Of a stretch of DNA of 64,000 bases, positions 12,981 through 23,804 are shown piece by piece. The stretch is from positions 24,562,462 through 24,626,461 of the forward strand of contig OZ020517.1 in the NCBI GenBank assembly GCA_963971425.1. The letters run 5' to 3'. This DNA is from Bryoerythrophyllum caledonicum (Eukaryota > Streptophyta > Bryopsida > Pottiales > Pottiaceae). The position numbers were made by a program, and so were the translations under genes. The number at the start of each line of letters is the position of its first letter. The first letter of the stretch is position 1. Below the pieces are notes generated by a model that searched no databases, was not told the DNA's origin, and was given only the letters and a program-made list of their open reading frames with translations.

Positions 12981-13231
12981 GAATAAAGTGTCTGTTCGTT
13001 CCACTACTAAGACCATGCTCACCGAACAAGGAATTAGCAAGTTGGAACTACTTCCCCCTTTCGAGGGTAGACACTATGTAACGGGTAGCCATAAACCTAC
13101 AAAACAAAGCACCCAGCTATCTAACCATCCAACTAATCAAGCAAGCAGCCAAAAAACCACAAACCAACCGAGCGAGCAGACAAGAACCACAGAGCCAACC
13201 AATCAAGAAAAATCAAAGCGAGGGGAGGAGA
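12981..13231 (-). other. 3' untranslated region of LINE copy 1
   Basis: The segment next to the hairpin (about 12979-13090) is well conserved with copy 2 at 53561-53670, including the blocks gtgaataaagtgtctgttcg and tcgagggtagacactatg. The part nearer the stop codon has drifted. The plus-strand open frames seen here in both copies are antisense products of this conserved untranslated region, not genes. Confidence 0.8.
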
Positions 13232-16200
13232 TTAAGGAGGGTCTTGTGTATCAGGGAGGGTTTGATTGTTTTCAATTTTGCGTTTATGCAGTAAAATGGA
13301 CATGGCATATTGGGTAGCGATGGTATTAATGTTTTTAAAGGTGGTTTTGATTGTTTCAATGGGTATTTTGAAAGTGTCTTCCAGAGTTTTCATAGATGGG
13401 ATAAAAGTGGTAGCGCGGGCGCCGGATGTGATTACAATAAGGGGGTCTACATTCCATCCGAGGGCAATGATGTCGTCAATAAGGGGTTGGTATTTATCTA
13501 TTTTATTTTGGATTGTTTCCGGGGAAAATCTATCATTGCAATATGTGAATTCAATGAATTGAATGGTGTAGTCTTGGTTGATGTTATTTGGTGATGGGTC
13601 ATTATATGGTAAACCTTTAACACAAAGGATGTCAGGTTTGAGCCTAGCGTTGCAGTGGCACCTTTGAGTCTGACATGAGCATGGGAGTAGCCAAGGAGGG
13701 ACTGTATTTTCTTGTGGATAGTTATTAAAAGTGCCGGCGTTCATTAGTATAAAACATCTCGATTTATTGTAGGAGGTGATTAGTTTTCGGACTTCCCATA
13801 CCGCTTTATTATGTCTTTTAACAATTAGAGAGTGTATGTGGTGGTTTTGGCATTTGAGTAGAACATGAAGCCATGTGTCGGGGTCCGTTGAGGGGCATAT
13901 GGGGCAGGTTATGGATGGGAATCTTTCTGTTCCAAAGAAGAGTTGTTTACGGGCATTTCCCATGTATTGACCGGTACGGAATTTGATAAGGCATGTGATT
14001 TGTGAGTCGGTGATGATGGAGTTTTTCCAAAAATTTGTAGAGAGTTCATTGTCAATGTCATTGTTGTTAGTCCACTTTTCTATGTTAGGGAAGTTGTCCG
14101 AGATTATATCAAGGTTGTTGTAGGAGTCTTGTTTTTTGAGATATTTGCCCAGAAATCTAATCGGGCCTTTGTCGGGGGTATCTTCTTTGGAAGGCCAATC
14201 TTCTTTTTGAAAGTAGTATGGGGTGGCATGGGCATGTTCGTGTGGGTCTTTAGCATTTTTGTGTGTTTTCTCTCGGCCTTCTTTTGCTAATTTGTCTGCT
14301 TGTTCGTTGCCATCGATGTTGGCATGGGCTCTCACTTTGTGGAGGGTTGTGATTTGTGTACGGTTTTGTATCATTTGGACCATTGACGTTAATATGATTT
14401 GGTCGGGGTGGCTATTGTGAAGAGTAGGGTGTGTTATTTGAGTGTTTAGTAGATAGAGTGCATTTATACAGTCAGTGAATATATGTGCGGGTTCATTGTT
14501 GTATTTTGTTGTGATGATTTGTAGTGTTTTGTGAATGGCCATGAGTTCTGCTCTAAGGATATTTTGTAGTCCATGGAGTCTTTTGGCTATTTTGATTTCT
14601 TTGGTAGAGTTATATATGCCATAGCCAGCTTTTTCTCTGCGCCAAGAGCCCGGGCTAATTTGTTCTGGTGGTTTAAAGGAGCCGTCAGTGTAATAACTGT
14701 GTGCGGGGTTAAATTTTGGTGTGGTATGAGTTGTGTAGTTTGGTAGAGGGGGAGGTGTGACGTAGTAGTTTAATGTGTTGTTGACGTAGCTTAGTTTTGA
14801 CCAGTTTTTACTTTTGTTTACGGGGGTTTGTATGGGTGTTGGTGGGGCCAGTATTGTGTATAGTGGGTGTATGTCTAGATTGTTTGTTATGGAGGTAAGT
14901 TCAGCAAGTTGTTCTAGGGAGCCAAGGGTTTGATTTTGATGATGGACGCATAGTATTTGTAATGTAGATGGCTCGATTCGGGGTTTTTTTAGCTCGGGTG
15001 GAATAGTAGGTTCTTCGTATGGTATTGTATCTGCCTCAAATACTGCAATGATATGTGAATCTGGAAATGGGTTCAAATGTTGATTGTTGTTTTGGTACCA
15101 ATTGTTGTTTGGTGTGATGATGATTGTATTTGTATTATTTGGATCGTGTTTTGCGGCAAGTCTAGCCCAGTGTATGGCTTGTTCCATGTCCTTCTCGTTG
15201 TGGGGGTGAGCTATACCATTACCGATCCATTTATAGTCAAAGGCCTTTCCTAGGGATCCGAATATTTTGTCTCTTTCATAAGGTGAGTAGAATTTGTTTA
15301 GTTTGGTAGAACATGTGACCGGGGAGGAAAAGTATGATTGTTCGATGTTGAAGGATGAGATTAGTGAGTCTAAGATTGGAGTGGGTATTGTGTATTGCGC
15401 ATTTTTTAGGGGGTCCGTTTTTGGTATTCGGTATTTGTATCTTTGGTATAACCATATTAGTTCGGTTTCAAAGGGTTGGGTCGGTGGTTCGATGTTTGTT
15501 GGGGTTTGTAATTTTGTATTGTATTGGTTCCATAACCATTGGAGTCGAGTGACGGGGATGGTGTGTAAATGTCGGCCATTTTCTTCATATAGATGTGCTT
15601 GGTTGTTATCCATTTGAATTGTGTTTGAGGATGTAAGAATATCATTTTCGGGGTTACATTCTGTTGTGTAGATGTTTAAGAGTGGGATAATTATGGGTGG
15701 TGTTACGGATCTTGAGTCTGAAATTTGTTCTTGGGGGTGGTGGGCTAGGATGATATCCGAGTATGTATTGTTTTGAATTTTTTGGTAGTATTGTTTTAAT
15801 TTTTCGGTATTATATTTGGAAGTATTAGTGTCGTGTCGTGGGAAAAGGTCTCTTTGGGGAAGCCATTTATTGTATGTATTATTATTGTGTTGCCATTGGC
15901 ATAGATATTTAGTGTAGGTATTTTGTATGTTATTTGTGTCTGTGTTTTGGATGTGTCTATGGCGTAAGATGTTATTAATGGGGTATGTGGTAGGATTTTT
16001 GGGGATGTATGTTGGGGGGCGGAGATGGTGTGTATGTGGAAGGTTAGGGGGATTGATTGGGGTGGGGGTATTTCTTGGGTATACATTATTGTGGAGGGTG
16101 ATGAATGTATCTTTGAGTATATGAGAGTATGGGTGTATGTAACAAGGAGTATTACATGTAGTGCGGCATGTTGGATGGCAAAATAGTTGTTTAGCAACAT

Positions 16201-19200
16201 TTAGGGCACTTTTTATGAGTTTGGTTGGGGTGAAGTGGAAGGTTTTGAAGTCCTCATTGTTCATGATGTGTGTGCCGTTGGGTAAAGTAATTTGGGTTAG
16301 TTCGAAAATATTTTTTGAGAGGAGTTTTTGTAGTAGCTTTTGGGAGAGTTGGGCATTGAGTGTGTTGTGGTTTAGTGTTTCTTGGCGCCATAGTATTTCT
16401 AGTGATGTAGGGTTGATGAGGAAGTTTGGGAGTGTACTTTTAAGGTGGACTTTAGCTATGTGTTTTAATAAGAAGAATGTTCGTGTGATTGGTGATCTTA
16501 TGCAGTCACTTTTTTTAATTCTGGGTATGTATTCGGCGCCACCGTGTTGGGCCAGGACATATTGAGTTAATCCATTATATATTTTTCCAAGTCTACCTTT
16601 ATCGTTTAGCGCATTTTGTAGTTGTTCGCCTATACATCGGAGATATGCGTTTTTGAGGGAGAAAGCTTCAAGGCCAAAAAGGTTATGTGGGAGTTGTGTT
16701 ATTGCGTTTGACATACATTTTGGTAATCCACATATGGTTTTTTGTATGGCGATTATTTTTTGATCAAGTTTTTTGATGGCTGGCATAGAGTATGGAACTC
16801 CGTAGAAACTGTATGCCACACCTGGGCGTAGTACGGTGTCAACCATTTTTATTTTTTGTTTCATGGTGGCTGGGCATGTTATTAGGTCTTTGCATTGTTT
16901 GATGAGTTTCGTGGTTGTAGTGTGAATTTGTATTTTCCATTTTAGTGAGGGGACAAGATTTGTACCTAGGTATATATAAGGTTCATTTTGGTGTAGTGTA
17001 GGGATTGGTTGGTTGCGGTAATTGATGTTGGAGGCTTGTATTAGGGCTTTGAAAGTGGTAGGGTTCAGTTTGGATTTGTTTGGGCATCCGGTAACAGCAC
17101 ATTTTGGGACACCTACGTCCATACCAGCCCATTTACAATATCTATCAATTTTATTGAGTTGTATTTGGATTGATTTGATTTTGTTAGTTTCTAGCCATCT
17201 GAGTAGTGGTTCTAAAAATATAATGAATAGATATGGACTAAGGGTGTCCCCTTGTATAGTTCCTCTTTGAATAGGTATAGGTTTTGTTTTTCCAAAGTAT
17301 TCACCAATGTAGTAAGTGGATGAGTGGGAGTAGATGTTTCCAACAAGTGTAGTTGCCTCTTTTGGGTAACCAAGGTCCATCATTATTGCTAGTAGTCGAG
17401 CATGATCTATTGAGCCAAAGGCATTTTTGAAGTCTATATATAATATGTATATATCTTGGTTAGTAAATTTTGCGTCTTCTAGTGCGGCTATTATAGTTTG
17501 AATTTGTCGAGCGGTACTTCTTTCGGCTCTAAATCCTTCTTGACTATCATGTAGGATTTTGAATTTTTCACCATATGAGGATAGTATAGAGGTGAATGTG
17601 CTGGTAAAGAGTTTATATATTGTGTTAGCTAGTGCGATCGGCCTATGGTTAGGTAGTATGGATGGGTCGCCTTTTTTGTATAGTAAGATTGTTGCACTTG
17701 ATTTCCATGAGTCCGGTATTTGTTTTTGTTTATAGCAATGGGAGAAGAATAGGAATAATAGTTTATGAAATCTTGGAGGCATGTTTTTGAGTATTGAGTT
17801 TGGTATGCGATCTGGACCTGGGGCTTTATTGCTACCAAGATTTTGAAGGCATGTATCATACGTGGCTCTGTTAAGGTATTTATGTAGTGGAATTTCAGAT
17901 TTGCCTCGTTTGTCAAGGGTATATCCATCCAGGTCATGCCATGGATATTGGCGTACTGCACATGTGCATTCGTTTGTATGTTGTGGTTGATAATTGCATG
18001 TTGGTACTGTTGGTCTGTTGGTTATTGTTTGTTGGTTTAATATTTCATTCGCAATGTCTTCGGGGCTGGTTAGAATATTATTATATTGATCTCTGATACA
18101 GTCCATAGGCGGGGATTCAAGGTTTTTAAAGACTTTTTTGTTAATTTTTTTGGGGCTGATTTCGTATAATTGTCTATATTTTGAGATGGCTTTTTTAATG
18201 TTATCTTTGGTGTATTTTGTGGTTATTTTCCTGGCTTGTATGTTGGCTTTCTTTGCAATTAGTGCGATATCTTTTATCCATGTATCATGGGGAAGGTCCG
18301 GAGGTGGCGGGGTGGGGATTTGGGTGTGTTGTAGAGTTAGTAGTTCAGTGCATATGGGGTGGTTACGCCATTGCGGGTTGTTGTTTACAATTCTAATGGT
18401 TTTTCGTAGAGCATGGTATGTGGTTAGGTGTTGTTTCCAAGTTTTAGAAAGTTTGCGGGGTAAGTACCCGCCTTGTTGAGAAGTCCTTTTTGTCATTTGA
18501 GGTATTGTATGTGCTCTACAAGTTTGTTCTAGTGTATCAGAGATTTTATTGATGAGTTTGTCTAGGGTGTGGCATGCTTCTTGCCATTGTACTTGTGATA
18601 GTTGACTGTTATTTTCAAGAGTGTTTATGAGGGAATCTATTTGTATGGAGTTTTCTTCAAAGAATTTTGTGTTGAATTTTTCTATATTATTTTTTGGGAT
18701 GGGGTTGAGTATGCGTATAGTGTCATTGTTTAGGATTATGGGAGTTCTATTAATTAATGTGTTATTTGGGATGTGCAATTGTATAGGTAAATGGTCCGAG
18801 TTGAGAATAACATCCTTGTTTGTTGTAGAGGTGTATTGTGTATTGTTATTTGTATTTATATAGAATCCATCTATTAGACTCCAATCATTGTAATTATATC
18901 CACCTTGTCTAGAGAATTGTGTGTCAGTATTGATGTAAGTGAAACTTAGGTGTTCTGTGAAGCGGCGCCACTGGTAATCTATGTTTTGAGGGGGGGTTTT
19001 ATGATTACCATTTTGGCGACCGATTAATGCTATGTCTCTGTTGAAGTCACCGCATAATAGGTATGTGTGATTGGGATTATTATTAATTTGGGATGTAATG
19101 GTGTTTTGTATGTCTATGATAAATCTAGTGTCTTCGGGATGAGATGGCATATACATGTGGAAGATTAACCACGGTTGTAGTGGGTGGTTAGTGATTTTGA

Positions 19201-20173
19201 TTATTTGAATGTAAGGTGATATGTGCATTGGGGTAGGAATTTTGTTGATGTTGCCTGGGAAGGCATATTTTTTGTGTATTAGTGTAAGGAGGCCACCGCG
19301 GCCCGGTGTGTATGGTCTCCGTTGTTGAATGCATCTTGTAAGTGTATGTGTATTATTAAAGATGAGTTTATAGTCTTGAAATATATTTTGTATGTATTTC
19401 GTAGATTTTGTGGCGGTTAATTTTGTTTCTTGTATAACTATGAGGGCCGGTGGTGTGTCTGTGTGTGTGGCCAATGTTTGTAGGCTAGGAAGGGCAGTGT
19501 TTAGAGAGGAGGCATTCCATGTGATTATGTGTGTATTTTCTTGATTTGATCTAATGTTCTGATTTTGTGGAGGGATGTAGGGAAGAGGTGGAGGTGGGTG
19601 GGTGTATTCTGGTATAGGGTCTAAACATTTTAGCGATTCATTGATGAGGTTGTTAGGGAGGTAAGGGAATTTTAGTTTTATTGTTTCCCTTGAGGGGGGT
19701 ATGGCTTGACTATGTAGGAAGTCATATAATTCCTTATGTATTGAGTTTTCATGGTTTATAATGTTTTGGTTATCTTCAAGAAATTTTATGTACGGATGTG
19801 GAGTGTGAATGTGTCGTTCTGGCGGGTTTTGTAAGTTTAGTAAAGTTTGTAGAAGTGTATTGGTCCATGTAATTGTGTTCAAATTTTGTGGATTTAGGAG
19901 ATGGTTACATTCATTTATGTGTGGATGGATAGTGACTACTAGGGCGTATAAAATGTGGGGTGGTGGATGTGTAGTTTTTCGTTGTATGTACTGGGCAATG
20001 TTTGAATGTGTACTGTTATGTGTGTGGTGTAATGTATGTGTGTTTTTTAAGAAAGGTGCGAAGGCTTTTGCAATGTGTCCATATTCCGGTTGTAATTTTA
20101 TGGTATTAGGTATGAAGTATATTTTGGCATTTTTCTTATGTAGCGTAGGGTGTCTTTTTAGTATATTAGACAT
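13232..20173 (-). pseudogene. LINE ORF2 enzymatic region: APE endonuclease, RT (YADD deleted), RNase H, CCHC, restriction-like endonuclease
   Basis: 2,313 codons are open from the Met just after the 2A peptide. Residues about 215-468 are an APE endonuclease with its key residues in place (WNASS N220, QETK E249, MYMPSH, GDFN D376/N378, LIDGFY D435, SDH D460/H461). RT motifs run from about 775 (APGPDRIP, KKGDPSILPNHRPIAL, QEGFRAERST, YIDFKNAFGSIDH, QGDTLSPYLF) to about 1200. After LLRWLE (995) 27 codons present in copy 2 are missing, including the catalytic YADD. RNase H spans about 1825-1960 (YYTDGS, RAELMAI, HIFTDC, GNEQADKLA). A CxxC-x9-H-x4-C finger lies near 2085. The C-terminal module has RLKPD (D2181), QFIEF (E2208) and KIDKY, matching the PD…D/E…K..KY pattern of R2-type endonucleases. 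Codon reading is otherwise intact. Confidence 0.9.
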
Positions 20174-20203
20174 GGGTCCCGGGTTGGTTTCTATGTCACC
20201 TCC
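20174..20203 (-). other. 2A-like ribosome-skipping peptide in LINE copy 1
   Basis: The sense strand encodes GGDIETNPGP followed by Met, preceded by a run of five leucines (HKLLLLLGGD). This fits the consensus D(V/I)ExNPG|P exactly. In known 2A peptides the ribosome releases the upstream chain at the G-P bond and continues. Here it would separate the linker protein from the enzymatic polyprotein. The motif is identical in copy 2 (60842-60871), although the copies have diverged elsewhere. Confidence 0.9.
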
Positions 20204-20286
20204 TAGAAGTAGTAGGAGTTTGTGATATGTATGTTTAGTGCTATATTTTAAAGTTTTTGTTTTATGTATAATTTTTTGAGGCTTTG

Positions 20287-21537
20287 TTATGTTATTAAAA
20301 TCTTGTTTGTTTGGAGGTAGGTGGGTGTTTTTATTTTGTATGTGGGTAGTGAGTTTTTTTTTTGTTCTTGTTTATAGTGGGTGTAATTGTAGTCCTCGTT
20401 GACTTTTTTTTGTGTCCATGCGTTTATGTGCGTAGTTGTTTTTGTTTTATTAATGGTGTATAGGTGTGTGTATGTTTGTTTGTGTATTTTTGTGGTTGTG
20501 TTTGGCCATGTGTGTATGTGATTTTTGTGTTTAAGAATTTTTTTATGTGGGTTAATAACGGTATTGAAGGAGGTATTGAGGACGTCTTTATATGTAGGTG
20601 TGTTAGTGTATATGTTGGGGTTTATATAAGTGTTTGTTTTGATGTTTGTGTTAGTATGTATGTTTTGGTTCAATGTTTTATGTGTATTTTTTGGGTGTTC
20701 TTTTGGTTTATTGTTTGTGGTTTTAGTATTTTTGTTGTGGTTAACGGGGGTGGGGTTTGGTTGTAGTTGTGTGTATAGATGGTATGGTGTGGTGGGGCGG
20801 TGTAGTATGTTTGTGGTATATGGTGTTTTGATTTTGGGGAGTATGTGTTTGTGAGAGTGTGTGAGTGGGAGAAGGTGTCTAGCTTTTTGGGTGATGAGTA
20901 TATGCGGTAGCGTATTTTGTGGTTGGTATTTGGCTTTGCGTGGTGTTTTGATGAGTGAATTAGTTATTAGTAGTGTTTTGCACTTTATTAGTACTGTGGT
21001 GTGAGGGTGTTTATATGTGTTGCTTGTGGTCAATTGCTTTTGTTGTTGGCAAAGTTGTGGTGGTATTTTATGGTTTTTGGCGTGTGGTATGTGTGTGGTA
21101 GTGGAAATTTTTGTAGTCTGCCAATGCCATTGGCAATGACAAGAAGTGTGTATATTATCGTGGTGGTATTGAACATATAACTTTGTCATATGAGTTAGAG
21201 GAGCCCACGGGAGAGGTTGTGGCCTTCTCATGGGTTTATACTCATACCAATGACATGTGTTTACAAAATACCTATTAGGAGCTAAAACAAGTTCTAGAGA
21301 GGTAGAAAGTATAGAGAGAATAGGGTGGGTAGTAGGTGTATAGAGAGACCAATAATAAGTAAATATACTGAGATATATCACTAACAATACTATTGGAAGG
21401 AGGGGGAAAAGGGGAGTGCTAAGGTAGATAGACGAGGTAATGGAGATAGATGCAGCTACCAATGGAGATGTAGCTAGGTATGTAGGAGTTTGGTGATCTC
21501 CATGTTGTTGAAGAGATCGTGGGCGGTCTTTGGTCAA
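20287..21537 (-). pseudogene. LINE copy 1 linker region upstream of the 2A peptide, frameshifted
   Basis: A 416-codon frame overlaps the ORF1 stop by one base shift and runs toward ORF2. Its first part has a hydrophobic stretch (about residues 28-70), then a Thr/Asn/Lys/His-rich low-complexity region that aligns with the N-terminal extension of copy 2 ORF2 (for example INPHKKILKHKNHIH against INPHTNSLKHNSYIC). The frame shifts at a run of ten A (T10 on plus, 20354-20363). Downstream of that run the other frame (HIQNKNTHLPPNK, NNITKP) continues through the 2A peptide. So it was probably the N-terminal part of ORF2, not a separate gene. No enzymatic domain is recognised. Confidence 0.65.
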
Positions 21538-23804
21538 TCCACGTTTGACGGGTCATCCAAGGAGGGGAGGGATGGCTTTTCACGATTGGACTTGATACCC
21601 TTCATCACAGACAGAGCGGCACTCATTAGTTTCTCAACATCATCAAGTTTCGAGTATACCTCGGCGTTGCGGGCGTCGGTGTATTCTCGAGTCTCTCGAA
21701 TGATATCCTTCTTGAGAGTGGATAACTCCAAGCGGAGTTTTTCGTGACCATCCGCCACAATAGCAGCCATCTCGTCACGTATGTTGGTGGTGGGAACGAT
21801 GGTGGGGTTGATGGCGGCAACCGTGTTCACCAAGGCGGTGTTTATGTCGTTGAATCCCCATTTCTCCACCAAAGTGGTGGAGGGGGGATCAATGCCATCA
21901 AGGCTACGGCGGTGGGGTCGAATCTCAACTTGGTGGCAACCAATGTTGAAGGTTTGGTGAAGGTATTGTCTATAGACAATAGGATTAGCGACTTGCACGT
22001 TGGCAGAGCCATTATGCTTGCCACTAATCTGCTTGTGGAACCAAATGTTCACAATGCTCTTGGCCTCCAAAGCTTTCGTGATGGCCTCCGTGGTTTCAAC
22101 CACGCTCAATAGGATTGGTAATTGAGATAGCGTGAGTGTGAGCGCATCCTTCTTGGCCCTATCAGTGGTTGTAAAGGTTCCAGAGTTGCTGGGCTTCGCG
22201 GGGATGATCTCATGGAAGGTCGTAATCTGGTGTATTGCTAGTTTCTTTGCTTGGGTAGGAGTGGGTGCTACAATCCATGCAAATGGCTCCTTCTCCTGTT
22301 TCTGGACATCAGTAATTTCAAATTCAAGGTTACGGGTAAAGCCATTCAGAACCACGTTGTAAAACAATGTATGCGCATGAATACCACATAGATTGTCACT
22401 CTTGATGTTGACAAATAAACCTTGTCGGGCCACTGCATGCCATGTTTTGCAAACTTTCCCCATGGTAGCCGATCCCATAGGGTCGAGTTGCAATATAAAG
22501 TATCTTGTTCCTTGAAGTAGGGAGATGGCATCAATTTCCGGGTAGAGCAAGTGTAGTTTGATCAACCCTGAGAAAACATGCTTTTGTCCTTCCTTCTTCA
22601 CTCCTTTGCAATGGATGGCAAGGGGATCCAAGAGGCTAGTACCAAGGGAGATATTCATTTTGGTAAGCCTATCTCTAGCAAGTCTTTTGACCTCATCGTG
22701 AAACAATGGGGTCTTAGGCAGTTCGAACAAGATGGCCACATGGAAATCGTATGATAGGCCAGTGTCAGGGTTCGTGGGGATATCGAATGGGAGTTGTGTG
22801 AGGTTGTAGTGTTGCCCTGGGACACCGTCCTCTCTCACCATGGGATATAACATTTGTGGGATTCGGGGGTAGGATATTATAGCATTAAGGGTCTCTTCCG
22901 CCTCTGCCTTGGGTACTCCTCTGGTCATCATATCCGCTACACATTCTCCACTAAATAGTGGCTCAAGGTTTGCATCCTTCGCAAGCTTTTCCATGTTGGG
23001 GAAGCCCAACCAGAAGCGGGGTGTGGGTTGGTCTAGGGTGCTACTGCTAGGCTTTGGGTCTTGGGTACTACCTCTTTGTTTCTTTGCAGGGTGTGGTGCT
23101 TCGAGAAGGTCAAAGGTGGCGGTTGTGTTGTTATGGATTACCTTGGAGGTGGATTCGCCGTTCTCTATGTCCATGGCTTCGGTGGTAATGCTAGGTTCTC
23201 TCTGGGATTGTTCCATAGTGTCCCTGGGGTCTATGGATGAGGTTTGTTTTTTGTGGTCAGGTGATGGGGGGAATGAGGTATTAGTCCTCCGCTTCTGGTT
23301 TGTTCTAAAGAATGTGAGAGGGGTGTCTTCTTGGTCGTCTGAGAGGTGTGTTGGAAATTCTAATTGTAGTTGTTGGGGTGGGGTAGAGTTTGCCTCCAAA
23401 GTTTTCTTCTTCCTACCTCGTGTTTTAGGAGTGGGGTCGTGCTTCGGGTTTGGGGTTGTTGATTTCCTCACAGTTGATGGTCTTGTCTTTGAGGGTGTGG
23501 CTTCAACTCTAGGGGTATTGGTAGACTTGGCTTGTCGTAGACGTGGGTTGTTTTTGGGGTTTTCTAATACCTCTTCACTATTGGTCCTCCGATGTACTTC
23601 TACTCCACTATTCTTCTTTTCTATGGTGTTGCGAGGAGTGGATTGGCACCGTTTTCCAGGACTCATGCAGTTTTGTCGGGCTCTACTAGTGGTGGATAGG
23701 TGGAGGGTTAAGTATATGGGAAGGGAGGTTGGAGAGAGGGTGGTGGGAGGTAGTGGGGGAAATATTAGAAGAGGGGGGAGGTCGAAAATGGGGGGGGAGG
23801 TCAC
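21534..23804 (-). CDS. LINE copy 1 ORF1, gag-like protein
   Basis: Up to 756 codons, or about 710 from the more convincing ATG at 23666 (MSPGKRC), since the extra N-terminus is Pro/Leu-rich sequence read from a C-rich leader. The first 200 residues are basic and disordered with an AT-hook-like TRGRKKK. The middle (about 270-640) is globular and of unknown family; one part (NIWFHKQISGKHNGS…) may be RRM-like. The last 100 residues form a likely coiled coil with charged heptads, then end KPSLPSLDDPSNVD. LINE ORF1 proteins bind element RNA and multimerise, which suits this layout. Copy 2 carries the same C-terminus at 63739-64000. The stop overlaps the next frame by one base shift. Confidence 0.75.
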   Translation of the reverse strand: MTSPPIFDLPPLLIFPPLPPTTLSPTSLPIYLTLHLSTTSRARQNCMSPGKRCQSTPRNTIEKKNSGVEVHRRTNSEEVLENPKNNPRLRQAKSTNTPRVEATPSKTRPSTVRKSTTPNPKHDPTPKTRGRKKKTLEANSTPPQQLQLEFPTHLSDDQEDTPLTFFRTNQKRRTNTSFPPSPDHKKQTSSIDPRDTMEQSQREPSITTEAMDIENGESTSKVIHNNTTATFDLLEAPHPAKKQRGSTQDPKPSSSTLDQPTPRFWLGFPNMEKLAKDANLEPLFSGECVADMMTRGVPKAEAEETLNAIISYPRIPQMLYPMVREDGVPGQHYNLTQLPFDIPTNPDTGLSYDFHVAILFELPKTPLFHDEVKRLARDRLTKMNISLGTSLLDPLAIHCKGVKKEGQKHVFSGLIKLHLLYPEIDAISLLQGTRYFILQLDPMGSATMGKVCKTWHAVARQGLFVNIKSDNLCGIHAHTLFYNVVLNGFTRNLEFEITDVQKQEKEPFAWIVAPTPTQAKKLAIHQITTFHEIIPAKPSNSGTFTTTDRAKKDALTLTLSQLPILLSVVETTEAITKALEAKSIVNIWFHKQISGKHNGSANVQVANPIVYRQYLHQTFNIGCHQVEIRPHRRSLDGIDPPSTTLVEKWGFNDINTALVNTVAAINPTIVPTTNIRDEMAAIVADGHEKLRLELSTLKKDIIRETREYTDARNAEVYSKLDDVEKLMSAALSVMKGIKSNREKPSLPSLDDPSNVD

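Noticed and set aside
12979-13317. 112-codon plus-strand frame matching a frame at 53561-53755
   Set aside because: The match reflects conserved 3' untranslated sequence of the two LINE copies read on the antisense strand.
16161-16565. Many plus-strand frames across 13.2-25 kb and 55.8-63.6 kb
   Set aside because: They are antisense shadows of the LINE ORFs, with T-rich hydrophobic composition and no domains.
20287-21537. 416-codon frame as an independent middle gene with a membrane segment
   Set aside because: It aligns with the N-terminal extension of copy 2 ORF2 and is separated from ORF2 only by a homopolymer frameshift.
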